64,000 bases of DNA, taken from contig DATCBY010000072.1 of NCBI GenBank assembly GCA_036511595.1, positions 11,996 through 75,995 of the forward strand, read 5' to 3'. The DNA is from DASZQY01 sp036511595. Its GTDB lineage: Bacteria > Pseudomonadota > Alphaproteobacteria > Rhizobiales > Kaistiaceae. The notes beneath the pieces were generated by a model, which did not search any database, had not been told where the DNA came from, and saw only the letters and a list, made by a program, of their open reading frames with translations. Below, in pieces: positions 16,501-24,699 of this stretch; position 1 is the first letter of the stretch, and every line of letters begins with the position of its first letter. The translations under genes and the position numbers were made by a program.

Positions 16501-17565
16501 TTACTGACCATAGTAGTAATTGGGTCCCACTATCCGCACCTTCCGCGGCTCATCGCTGGCCGCAGCCGCAGGACCCGCCTTGGTTACGGGCGTCGGAACG
16601 AGCCCCCCGGCCCGGTCCTCCAGGGTCGCCGGGTCCTCGCCCGCTGCCACTGGTCGAATATTGGGCAATGGCACCGGGCCGCCCTGGTTGCCGGGTGCGA
16701 TCGGCGCCCCGGTGATCGGGCTGAGGCTGCCGTCGGCCTGAAACTCTGTGAACGCGGGCGAACCCGCAGCGGCGTGGCAGGTGCAGCTTTTGTCGAATTG
16801 GGTGCGGAAACGGAAGGCGTTGGGAAGCGCCGTGTAGGGTTGGCCGTCGAGCGACACCATCTGGCTGACGTCCTCGCCGGGGTTCTTGTGGGTGTAGAGC
16901 ACGGCCTCCGCCCCTGGGCACGCCGCCTGGCAAGTGGCGGCGTCGGCGCTGAACTGGCCGGGTACCGTCGAGAAGCTGATCGGAAAATAGAAGCCGTCGC
17001 AGGTACGCACGCACAGCGTCCGGTATGTGCCGAAACCGGCGTCGTTTGGCGCATAGTCGTCGGGCGGGCGGAACATGGAGCGATCCCCGAAGAGGCTCGC
17101 GAAGAAACCGCCGCCGTTGTCCTGGACCGCCGCGTCGCCGCCCGGGTAAGCGGAGCCGCAACGGTTGTCGGCGAGCGCCCGCATCAGGTCGCTGTGCTGG
17201 TTGGCGAGCGTGTACGGGTCGCCGCCCATCTGCGCCCGCTCCGACATCAGGCGCTGCTCGTTGGCCTGCATCTGGCCGATAGTCGCCAGCAACCTGCCGC
17301 ATTTCGGATCGGGCGTCGGCTTGAAGAACAGGAAGCCGCCAAGGCACCCGGCCCGCCGCGCCTCCGCCATCGCCCGATCGATCTGGTCTCCCTGCTGGCC
17401 AATCGGCGCGTCATACTGGCGCGGGTCGCCGCCGCCGGCGCTGCCGCGATCGATCTGGGCGAGCTGCGCTTCAAGATCGACGCAGATATTTTGCTGCGCC
17501 TGCGTCGCGCCCGACACCAGCACTGCGAGCAGCGTGACGCACGCGCCGAAATATGCCGTCCGCAT
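16501..17565 (-). CDS. DUF2865 domain exported protein
   Basis: 354 residues from ATG 17565; ATG 17592 is nine codons upstream and cannot be excluded. A signal peptide (FGACVTLLAVLVSGATQAQ) precedes a Cys-containing mature protein with an ICVDLEAQLAQ coiled-coil-like start. The conserved DUF2865 core reads YRTLCVRTCDGFYFPISFST, then ATCQAACPGAEAVLY and ALPNAFRFRTQFDKSCTCH. The family is almost restricted to Hyphomicrobiales and has no known activity. Paired cysteines suggest a periplasmic, disulfide-bonded protein. Proximity to an L,D-transpeptidase hints at an envelope role, which is inference only. Confidence 0.88.
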   Translation of the reverse strand: MRTAYFGACVTLLAVLVSGATQAQQNICVDLEAQLAQIDRGSAGGGDPRQYDAPIGQQGDQIDRAMAEARRAGCLGGFLFFKPTPDPKCGRLLATIGQMQANEQRLMSERAQMGGDPYTLANQHSDLMRALADNRCGSAYPGGDAAVQDNGGGFFASLFGDRSMFRPPDDYAPNDAGFGTYRTLCVRTCDGFYFPISFSTVPGQFSADAATCQAACPGAEAVLYTHKNPGEDVSQMVSLDGQPYTALPNAFRFRTQFDKSCTCHAAAGSPAFTEFQADGSLSPITGAPIAPGNQGGPVPLPNIRPVAAGEDPATLEDRAGGLVPTPVTKAGPAAAASDEPRKVRIVGPNYYYGQ

Positions 17566-17659
17566 GCCATGTTCCAGCGGCGTAGAACGCATCTCCGCCG
17601 CGTGCCGCGCCCGTGTGTAACCCCCGCGCATCGAATTATGCGGGCTCGCGTGACTCGCG

Positions 17660-18469
17660 TCAAACAGCGGCGGCACGGCGCGATACGGCGATCGCCACGA
17701 AGTATACCAGCGCCGACAGGGCGGTGATGCAGAAGCTCGTCGGCCAGTCGGTATAGAACGCGATCGTTATGCCGATCCACGCCTCCGCCACCGCAAGTAC
17801 CACCGCAAGTACGAGGCCGCTGCGCAGGCCCGTCGTCAGCCGCTCGGCCGCCGCCGCCGGCCCGACCATCAGCGTGAACACGAGCAGTATCCCGACGATC
17901 TGCACGGACGCCGATACGGTAAGTGCGACGATCGCCATGAACAGTACGCCGACGGTACGCAGCGATACGCCCTTGGCCTCGGCAAGCTCCGGCTGCAGCG
18001 AAGAGAACAGCAGTGGACGGCTGATGATGGCGAGCGCCACGAGCGTCACGACGCCCAGTATGACCAGCGTACGCAGTGTACCGGCGTCGACGGCCAGCAC
18101 ATTGCCGAACAGGAGCGCCGTCGCCTGCGTCGCGAACGATGTGTAGAAATGCAGGAACAGGAGGCCAAACCCCAGCGATACGGCGAGGACAACGCCTATC
18201 GCCACGTCTCTCCCGCTCAGCCTATCTCCGAGCAGACCCATGCCGACGCCGGCTGCCACGGTCAGCACGATCATCCCCCATAGCGGCGATATACCGATCA
18301 GTCCCGCCGCCGTAGCGCCCGCGAATCCGACGTGCGACAGCGCATGTCCCGCAAATGTCTGGCCGCGGCCGACCAGAAAAACGCCAACGATTCCAGCCAC
18401 TACCGCGACGACCCCGCTCGCCGCGAAGGCGGTACGCATGAAATCGTAGTCAAGCATGTTCATGGCCAT
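17660..18469 (-). CDS. znuB: Zinc/manganese ABC transporter permease
   Basis: 269 residues, strongly hydrophobic with about eight to nine predicted membrane helices. It belongs to the ABC-3 permease family, with GQTFAGHALSHVGFAGATAAGLIG near the N-terminus and LLVFTLMVGPAAAAERLTTGL in the EAA-like loop region. It forms the inner membrane channel of the uptake system with ZnuC and ZnuA. Its start (ATG 18469, with further ATGs at 18463 and 18457) lies inside the end of the ATPase gene, overlapping it by up to 20 bases. Manganese rather than zinc specificity is possible from the protein alone; the upstream Zur-type site argues for zinc. Confidence 0.9.
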   Translation of the reverse strand: MAMNMLDYDFMRTAFAASGVVAVVAGIVGVFLVGRGQTFAGHALSHVGFAGATAAGLIGISPLWGMIVLTVAAGVGMGLLGDRLSGRDVAIGVVLAVSLGFGLLFLHFYTSFATQATALLFGNVLAVDAGTLRTLVILGVVTLVALAIISRPLLFSSLQPELAEAKGVSLRTVGVLFMAIVALTVSASVQIVGILLVFTLMVGPAAAAERLTTGLRSGLVLAVVLAVAEAWIGITIAFYTDWPTSFCITALSALVYFVAIAVSRRAAAV

Positions 18470-19259
18470 GCCCGTGCATGTGCGCGTCCATGCCGACCGC
18501 GCCTCCCTCAGACAATACGAAGATGTGACGGCCCGTACGGATGACCTCTATGGACGTGCCATAGAGCCGGGACAGGACCGGTACGGTAATAACCTCGTCC
18601 GTAGTCCCGAGCGCCGCCTGCCCGTTGCCGAGGTAGAGCACACGGTCGATCGAACCGAGCAGCTGGTTCAATTCATGCGCACTGAACAGGATCGTCATCT
18701 TCATCTCGCGGCACAACCGCGCCGCCAGCTCGATGACCACGTGCTGGTGCCGCGCGTCGAGGCTGATGAGCGGCTCATCGAGCAGCAATATGCGCGGCTT
18801 GCCGAGCAATGCCTGCGCGAACAACAGACGCTGGCGCTCGCCCCCCGACATTTCCGAGATCGGCCGCCGCGCAAGCTCCTCGGCGCCGACAATGGCAAGG
18901 CAAGACTCGAGTTCACGCCGGTCGGCGGCGCTTCGCCACGGCAGACCGAAGCGCTGGCCGTTGATGGAACTCGCGATGAACTCGTAACCGGTGAGACGTA
19001 GGTCAGGCGGGATCGTGCGCACCTGCGGCAGATAGCCGAGGGCCGGATTACCGCGAGCGGCTGGCTGTTCCAAGACGCGAATGGCGCCTGACGTGGGCCG
19101 AACGAGGCCAAGGATCGCCCGCATCAGCGTCGTCTTGCCGGCGCCGTTCGGCCCGAGAACGCCGATAAATTCTCCTTCGCCGATGGTGAGCGAAATATCC
19201 GCAAGGATCGTCTTGCCGCCGAGAGCGAGCGTGACGCGGTCGACGGCGATTGCGCTCAC
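18450..19259 (-). CDS. znuC: Zinc ABC transporter ATP-binding protein with His-rich tail
   Basis: 269 residues from GTG 19259, which overlaps the znuA stop as GTGA. All ABC ATPase motifs are present: Walker A GPNGAGKTT, Q-loop LGYLPQVRT, signature MSGGERQRL, Walker B ILLLDEPLISLDARH and the H-loop ILFSAHELN. The C-terminus ends in a His-rich run, DAHMHGHGHEHA, beyond the normal fold, which may bind zinc as a sensor or buffer. It energises metal uptake from the cytosolic face of the inner membrane. Confidence 0.92.
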   Translation of the reverse strand: MSAIAVDRVTLALGGKTILADISLTIGEGEFIGVLGPNGAGKTTLMRAILGLVRPTSGAIRVLEQPAARGNPALGYLPQVRTIPPDLRLTGYEFIASSINGQRFGLPWRSAADRRELESCLAIVGAEELARRPISEMSGGERQRLLFAQALLGKPRILLLDEPLISLDARHQHVVIELAARLCREMKMTILFSAHELNQLLGSIDRVLYLGNGQAALGTTDEVITVPVLSRLYGTSIEVIRTGRHIFVLSEGGAVGMDAHMHGHGHEHA

Positions 19260-20125
19260 GAAGACGAGCCCGCAAGGGCCTTCTCGGTGGCGTCGAGCTG
19301 GGTCAGCATCCACGCCGTAAAACTCTTGACGGCGGGTTGGGTTTCGCTGACCCCGACTACCGGGACATTCGCCGCATTGGCGATCTTGAGCAGTCGCTCG
19401 GTGAGCGGATCCGTGACCTGATTGTTGTAGAAGAATACCTTGACCTTGCGGCCTTTAAGATCGGCTTCCATCGCTGCAGTATCGCGGGCGCTGGGTTCGG
19501 TGTCGTTCATGACGGCGAGCTGGAAGCGCTCGTTGCGCATCTTGAGGCCGAGCGCGGCCGCCATATAACCGAATACCGGCTCGGTCGCCGTCACCTCGAC
19601 GCCACCGAACCGCGTGCGGATAACGGCGACCTTGTCGGCAATTTGCTGAAGGGACGCATCGAGCCGCTTGAGATTGTTGTCGTACTCGACCGTGTTGGCT
19701 GGATCGATCGCATCGAGAGATATGGCAAGTGCACTCGCGACCGCCGGCATGGTGGCCGGATCGTACCAGAGATGCGGATTGTCGCCGGCTCTCTTGCCAA
19801 CGAGGTCCGCCGCGACGATCGTCGCACGGTCGGCTTCGGAATTCGCCGAAAGCAGCTTCGCCACCCAAGGGTCGTAGTCGGCGCCGTTGAGGACCACGAT
19901 TCTTGCCGCGGCAAGATCCCGCGCGATCGATGGGCTTGCCTCGAAGAGGTGCGGATCCTCATCGGGATTGTTGAGAATGGAACTCACGCTGACGTGCGCG
20001 CCGCCAACCGCAGCCGCGATATCCCCATAGAAGTTTTCTGCCGCCACGATACGGATCGGATCGGCTGCCCAAGCCGGACGCGCGGCGATGCAAGCGAAGG
20101 CAAGAGCGGCGACAAGGCGCTTCAT
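19256..20125 (-). CDS. znuA: Zinc ABC transporter substrate-binding protein
   Basis: 289 residues. A signal peptide (RLVAALAFACIAARPAWA) directs it to the periplasm. It belongs to cluster A-I (ZnuA/TroA): AAENFYGDIAAAVGG at the mature N-terminus, the metal-ligand His in NPDEDPHLFE, a second His in GDNPHLWYD, the long linker helix, and C-lobe residues including ATEPVFGYMA. The usual His-rich mobile loop of ZnuA is absent, as in AztC-like proteins. It is first gene of the znuA-znuC-znuB run. A ribosome binding site GGAGG lies about 12 bases before ATG, and a Zur-like operator lies 34 bases upstream. Confidence 0.9.
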   Translation of the reverse strand: MKRLVAALAFACIAARPAWAADPIRIVAAENFYGDIAAAVGGAHVSVSSILNNPDEDPHLFEASPSIARDLAAARIVVLNGADYDPWVAKLLSANSEADRATIVAADLVGKRAGDNPHLWYDPATMPAVASALAISLDAIDPANTVEYDNNLKRLDASLQQIADKVAVIRTRFGGVEVTATEPVFGYMAAALGLKMRNERFQLAVMNDTEPSARDTAAMEADLKGRKVKVFFYNNQVTDPLTERLLKIANAANVPVVGVSETQPAVKSFTAWMLTQLDATEKALAGSSS

Positions 20126-20158
20126 GTCCCGGCAAAACCTCCAAAATGGTGCGGGCTC

Positions 20159-20181
20159 GAAATGTTATAACATTACATTTC
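20159..20181 (-). promoter_or_regulatory. Candidate Zur operator upstream of znuA
   Basis: The 23-bp site reads GAAATGTTATA / A / CATTACATTTC on the plus strand. The gammaproteobacterial/rhizobial Zur box is usually written GAAATGTTATA-N-TATAACATTTC, so the left half is identical and the right half matches at 9 of 11 positions. It lies 34 bp before the znuA start in an AT-rich patch and overlaps likely promoter positions, as expected for zinc-dependent repression. Confidence 0.75.
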
Positions 20182-20240
20182 GAAGGTGAGCAACGCTCCG
20201 CGGTGTCGCCAAGTCAGCGCTGGGCGCGAGCCTGAAATGA

Positions 20241-20456
20241 CTAGAGTGGAAACTGCCCGCGCCCGGCCTCTTCCAGTGCGCGGCGGTCGCAGGCTGCCGT
20301 TGCAATGCCCGCATCATCGAGACCGATCAGGAAGGCATTGATGCGGCGCCGTGGCGGAACTTCGCGAACGGCGATGAGGCGCGCAACGGCGCGGCGAGTG
20401 ATACTGCGCGAAGGAATGGCTCGGCACCCGACGTCGCTGAGGATTGAGGTGGCCAT
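20241..20456 (-). CDS. Small hypothetical protein, possibly DUF1127-like C-terminus
   Basis: 71 residues. The middle and end (RRRINAFLIGLDDAG ... DRRALEEAGRGQF) recall the DUF1127 pattern, in which a basic helix is followed by LDD, a short loop and R-x-x-(I/L)-E. The usual DIGL motif is missing, however. The N-terminus is polar with no signal peptide. A GGAG (in GAGCGGAGCACTTGTC) lies 9 bases before the ATG, slightly far for a ribosome binding site. It is not clearly linked to either neighbour. DUF1127 proteins in alphaproteobacteria are small basic proteins, some RNA-binding and phosphate-regulating. Low confidence that this is a real gene. Confidence 0.4.
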   Translation of the reverse strand: MATSILSDVGCRAIPSRSITRRAVARLIAVREVPPRRRINAFLIGLDDAGIATAACDRRALEEAGRGQFPL

Positions 20457-20652
20457 GACAAGTGCTCCGCTCGACTCGTGCTCCTCCGCTCCCTACCTAC
20501 CCCGCACGGACTCGGTAGAGTACCGGCCTGAAAGACATGCCAGCCCTCTGGATATTGCATCGCGTCATAAAATTGTTGCAGTGCCACATTATCGCCGCGA
20601 TCCTTAACGCGATGGCGTTGTTCGCACCGCTCCTCCCCTTTAGAACCGGACC

Positions 20653-22470
20653 ATGAACGGACCATCGGCCGACTCGTCTTCCGCCCGCCTGCTCCGGCTG
20701 CGCGAGGCGCTGGTCGCAATGGAGTTGAGTGGCTTCATCGTTCCCCACGCAGACGAGCATCAGAGCGAATATCTTCCCACTTCCGCCGAGAGGCTGGCGT
20801 GGCTGACCGGCTTCAACGGCTCGGCCGGAACCGCCATCGTGCTCGGCGACAAGGCGGCCCTCTTTGTCGACGGGCGCTACACCACCCAAGCGGCGCAGCA
20901 GGTCGACGACAAGAACTTCGAAGTCCAGCACCTTGTCGAGAATCCGCCATCGAAGTGGTTGGCGACAAACCTGCGCCGTGGCGATCGGCTGGGCTACGAT
21001 CCCTGGTTGATGACCATTGCTGAAGTGCGCCGCCTGGCCGAGACCTGCCGTTCGGCCGGTGCAGACTTCGTCGCGGTCGCTCAAAATCCGATCGATGCCC
21101 TGTGGGCCGACCGGCCAGCACCGCCTCTGGCGCAGGTCTGGTTGCAACCGGTTGCCTTCGCGGGCGAAGAAGCATCGACGAAGATCGCGCGGCTGCAGGC
21201 GGGGCTCGTTGAAAAACAGATCGATGCGGCGGTCCTGACCCAGGCGGATTCCATCGCCTGGCTGCTCAACATCCGTGGCGGCGACGTCGCGCATAACCCG
21301 GTACCGCTTTCGTTCGCGTTGCTGCCCGCAACAGGCAAGCCGCAAATTTTCGTCGACGCCCGCAAGCTCTCCAACAGCGTGCGGGCGGCCCTTTCCGAAA
21401 TCGCCGAACCGCGTGAACCCGACGAGCTCTTGATGGCGCTTCGCGATCTCGGCAAGCGGCAGGCGAAAGTACTAGTCGATGCGAGCAGCGCCAGCGAAGC
21501 GATCGCCGGCGCCTTGCGCGTGGCAGGGGGAACGTTGATCGAGGGCAGCGACCCGGTTGTCCTGCCGCGAGCCCGCAAGAACGCCGCCGAGATCGCCGGC
21601 TCGCGTCGCGCGCACATCCGCGACGGAGCAGCAATGGTGCGCTTTCTTGCATGGCTCGACCGCGAAGCCGCGAGCGGGAAATACGACGAGATCGCCGTGG
21701 CCGAGAAGCTACGCGCCTTCCGCGCCGAGACGGCTCGACAGGACGGATCGGAACTTGTCGATCTCTCCTTCGACACGATCTCGGGTGCCGGGCCGGACGG
21801 CGCCATCATCCACTACCGGGTAACACCGGAAACCACGCGCAAGCTGGCACCCGGCGAACTCTACCTCGTCGATTCGGGCGCCCAGTACCGCGACGGCACC
21901 ACGGATATCACGCGCACCATTGCGATCGGCACGCCGACGGCGGAAATGCGCGACCACTTCACCCGCGTCCTCAAGGGGCATATTGCCATCGCCACCGCCC
22001 GCTTCCCGGTCGGCGCCAGCGGAGCGCAACTCGACACGCTCGCGCGCGCGGCGCTGTGGCAGGCGGGCCTCGACTTCGACCACGGCACCGGCCACGGCGT
22101 CGGCTCGTTCCTCTCCGTGCATGAAGGCCCGGCGCGCATCTCCAAGCTCGGCACCGTGCCGCTCGAACCGGGCATGATCCTCTCCAACGAACCCGGCTAC
22201 TATAAGGTCGGCGCCTACGGCATTCGCATCGAAAACCTGGTGCTGGTATCGCCACCGGAGGCAATTCCGGGCGGCGACCGGCCGATGCTGTCGTTCGAGA
22301 CATTTTCACTGGCACCTATCGACCGGCGGCTGATCCAGCCGGCCCTCCTCGATGCCGGCGAAATCGGCTGGCTCGACGCCTACCACGCGCGGCTGCAGCC
22401 GGAGCTTGGGCGGCTACTGGATGCGGATGAAAATGCATGGCTGGCGTGGGCGAGCGAGCCGATCAGGTAG
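20653..22470 (+). CDS. pepP: Aminopeptidase P family protein (M24B)
   Basis: 605 residues, the long three-domain form of aminopeptidase P. It has two creatinase-like N-terminal domains (GFIVPHADEHQSEYLP; DSIAWLLNIRGGDVAHNPV) and a pita-bread C-terminal catalytic domain. Metal ligands are visible as Asp in LYLVDSGAQY, Asp in GTTDITRT, His in HGTGHGVGSFLSVHEGP, Glu in LSNEPGYYK and Glu in IRIENLVLV. It removes N-terminal residues preceding proline, in the cytosol. No good ribosome binding site precedes ATG 20653. Its stop lies three bases from the convergent ligA stop. Confidence 0.93.
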   Translation: MNGPSADSSSARLLRLREALVAMELSGFIVPHADEHQSEYLPTSAERLAWLTGFNGSAGTAIVLGDKAALFVDGRYTTQAAQQVDDKNFEVQHLVENPPSKWLATNLRRGDRLGYDPWLMTIAEVRRLAETCRSAGADFVAVAQNPIDALWADRPAPPLAQVWLQPVAFAGEEASTKIARLQAGLVEKQIDAAVLTQADSIAWLLNIRGGDVAHNPVPLSFALLPATGKPQIFVDARKLSNSVRAALSEIAEPREPDELLMALRDLGKRQAKVLVDASSASEAIAGALRVAGGTLIEGSDPVVLPRARKNAAEIAGSRRAHIRDGAAMVRFLAWLDREAASGKYDEIAVAEKLRAFRAETARQDGSELVDLSFDTISGAGPDGAIIHYRVTPETTRKLAPGELYLVDSGAQYRDGTTDITRTIAIGTPTAEMRDHFTRVLKGHIAIATARFPVGASGAQLDTLARAALWQAGLDFDHGTGHGVGSFLSVHEGPARISKLGTVPLEPGMILSNEPGYYKVGAYGIRIENLVLVSPPEAIPGGDRPMLSFETFSLAPIDRRLIQPALLDAGEIGWLDAYHARLQPELGRLLDADENAWLAWASEPIR

Positions 22471-22473
22471 TTC

Positions 22474-24642
22474 CTAACTTGCGCCGACGAGCTGCAGCCA
22501 CGCGGCTTCGTCGATCACTTTGACGCCGTATTTTTCGGCGTCCTTGAGTTTTGAGCCGGCGCCGGGACCGGCCACGACCAGATCGGTTTTCTTCGACACT
22601 GAACCCGAAACTTTGGCGCCTAATCTTTCGGCCATCGCCTTGGCCTCGTCGCGGCTCATCTTCTCGAGCGAGCCGGTGAAGACGACCGTCTTACCGACCA
22701 CGGGAGAGTCGGTCGTCGCCTGCTCGGCGTCGACGATTGTGACCTCGGCCGTCAACGCCTCGACCAAAGCCCGATTGTGCTTCTCGCTGAAATAGCGGCC
22801 GACGGCGTCCACGACGGTCTCGCCGATCTGGTCGATATCGTCCATCTCCTGACGCGCACCGGCATCGCCGTCGGCTACACGCAATGCCGCATCGTGAAAG
22901 GCCTGCCACGATCCATAAGCGCGCGCGAGCTGCTTTGCCGTTGTCTCGCCGACGTGCCGGACGCCCAGCACATTGATGAACCGCTCCAGTGGCACCTCGC
23001 GGCGGGCATCAATCGCGTCGAAGAGGTTGCGGACAGAGATTTCACCGAAGCCTTCGACATCCTTCAGTTTCTTGCGGTTCTTCGCGTCGCGGGCGCGCAG
23101 CGTGAAGATGTCAGCCGGCGCCTTAACCGGCAAATCTTCGCTCTCATAGAAATATTCGATCTGCTTTTCGCCAAGGCCCTCGATGTCGAAGGCCGCGCGG
23201 GAAACAAAATGCCGGAGATGCTCCTTGCGCTGGAAGGGGCAGGCGAACTCGCCCGAGCAGCGGCGCACGATCCCCTCTTCGCCCGTTGCCGTCTCTTCGC
23301 GCACGATCGCGGTGTGCAGATAACACGGGCACTTCTTCGGAAACGCGAACGGCTTCGCTTTTTTCGGACGCAACGCAAGATCAACCGACAGAACCTGCGG
23401 GATGACGTCGCCGGCGCGCTGGATGGTAACCGTATCGCCGATGCGGAAATCGATCGGCTCGCCCTGCTCATCGACACGGAGCGCCTGGCCGTCGCGACCG
23501 AAGCCACGGATGTAGTCCTCATTGTGGAGCGTTGCATTCTCGACGACGACCCCGCCGACGGTTACCGGCTTCAGGCGCGCCACAGGAGTCAGGGCACCGG
23601 TGCGGCCGACCTGGATGTCGATGGCTTCGAGAACGGTCGTCGCGCGCTCCGCCGGGAACTTGTGCGCGAGCGCCCAGCGCGGGCTGCGGGTGCGCAGGCC
23701 AAGCCGGCCCTGCAGCGCCAGCGAGTTCACCTTGTACACGACCCCGTCGATGTCATAGGCGAGGCTGGCGCGCTGTTTTTCGATCCTGCGATAGACGGCA
23801 AGCGTGTCGTCGACGTCGGCGCAGAGCGTCATCAGCGGGTTCACCGGGAAATGCCAGTCGGCGAACGTCTCGACCATGCCCATCTGGGTGTCGGCGGGTA
23901 GTGCGCTGATCTCGCCCCAGGCATAGGCAAAGAAACGCAGCGGCCGCGACGCCGTGACTTCCGGATTCTTCTGACGAAGCGAACCGGCGGCGGTGTTGCG
24001 CGGGTTGACATAAAGCTCCTCCCCAGCCGCCGCCTGGCGGCGGTTCAGCGCGGCGAAATCGGCCTTGCGCAGATAGATCTCGCCACGCACCTCCACCACG
24101 TCGGGCGCGCCCTTGGGAAGCAAGTGCGGAATATCGCCAATCGTGCGCACGTTGGCGGTGACATCCTCGCCGGTGACGCCATCGCCGCGCGTGACGCCCA
24201 GCACAAGCTCGCGGTCCTCGTAGCGGAGCGACATCGACAGGCCGTCGATCTTGGGCTCGGCGGTGAGCGCGATGGGCTCGGTCTTCGGACGGCCGAGGAA
24301 CCGGTACATCTGGTCGACGAAATCGCGCACATCCTCGTCGCCAAAGGCATTTTCCAATGACAACATCGGCAGGCGATGGCGCGCTTCGGCGAATTTTGAC
24401 GACGGGCGGCTGCCGACACGCTTGCTCGGGCTGTCGGGGCGCTTCAAATCCGGGAAGCGCGCCTCGACGGCGGCGTTGCGCTGGCGAAGCGCGTCGTAGT
24501 CGGCATCGGAGATTTTCGGCGAGTCCTCACCGTGATAGCGACCATCGTTCTCGGCTATCTCCGCGGCGAGCCGCTTGAGCTCAGCCGCGGCTTGCTCGCG
24601 GGAGAGATTCTCGACCGATTCTGGTTTTCTGGCTTTCGCCAC
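22474..24642 (-). CDS. ligA: NAD-dependent DNA ligase
   Basis: 722 residues. Domain order is Ia (NAD-binding, YHGEDSPKISDADYDALRQ), adenylation (nucleotide-linked Lys in AEPKIDGLSMSLRYEDREL), OB fold, Zn finger (KKCPCYLHT ... VRRCSGEFACPFQRKEHL), helix-hairpin-helix and a C-terminal BRCT domain (VVGKTVVFTGSLEKMSRDEAK). It seals nicks in replication and repair. It is the left end of the large minus-strand cell wall/division gene string, although an MFS gene is inserted between it and recN. Confidence 0.97.
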   Translation of the reverse strand: MAKARKPESVENLSREQAAAELKRLAAEIAENDGRYHGEDSPKISDADYDALRQRNAAVEARFPDLKRPDSPSKRVGSRPSSKFAEARHRLPMLSLENAFGDEDVRDFVDQMYRFLGRPKTEPIALTAEPKIDGLSMSLRYEDRELVLGVTRGDGVTGEDVTANVRTIGDIPHLLPKGAPDVVEVRGEIYLRKADFAALNRRQAAAGEELYVNPRNTAAGSLRQKNPEVTASRPLRFFAYAWGEISALPADTQMGMVETFADWHFPVNPLMTLCADVDDTLAVYRRIEKQRASLAYDIDGVVYKVNSLALQGRLGLRTRSPRWALAHKFPAERATTVLEAIDIQVGRTGALTPVARLKPVTVGGVVVENATLHNEDYIRGFGRDGQALRVDEQGEPIDFRIGDTVTIQRAGDVIPQVLSVDLALRPKKAKPFAFPKKCPCYLHTAIVREETATGEEGIVRRCSGEFACPFQRKEHLRHFVSRAAFDIEGLGEKQIEYFYESEDLPVKAPADIFTLRARDAKNRKKLKDVEGFGEISVRNLFDAIDARREVPLERFINVLGVRHVGETTAKQLARAYGSWQAFHDAALRVADGDAGARQEMDDIDQIGETVVDAVGRYFSEKHNRALVEALTAEVTIVDAEQATTDSPVVGKTVVFTGSLEKMSRDEAKAMAERLGAKVSGSVSKKTDLVVAGPGAGSKLKDAEKYGVKVIDEAAWLQLVGAS

Positions 24643-24699
24643 GCGCAGGCTCCGTTACTGACGGCGGAGAATTCCAGACGGCCCTCGGCCGGGCAAGGC

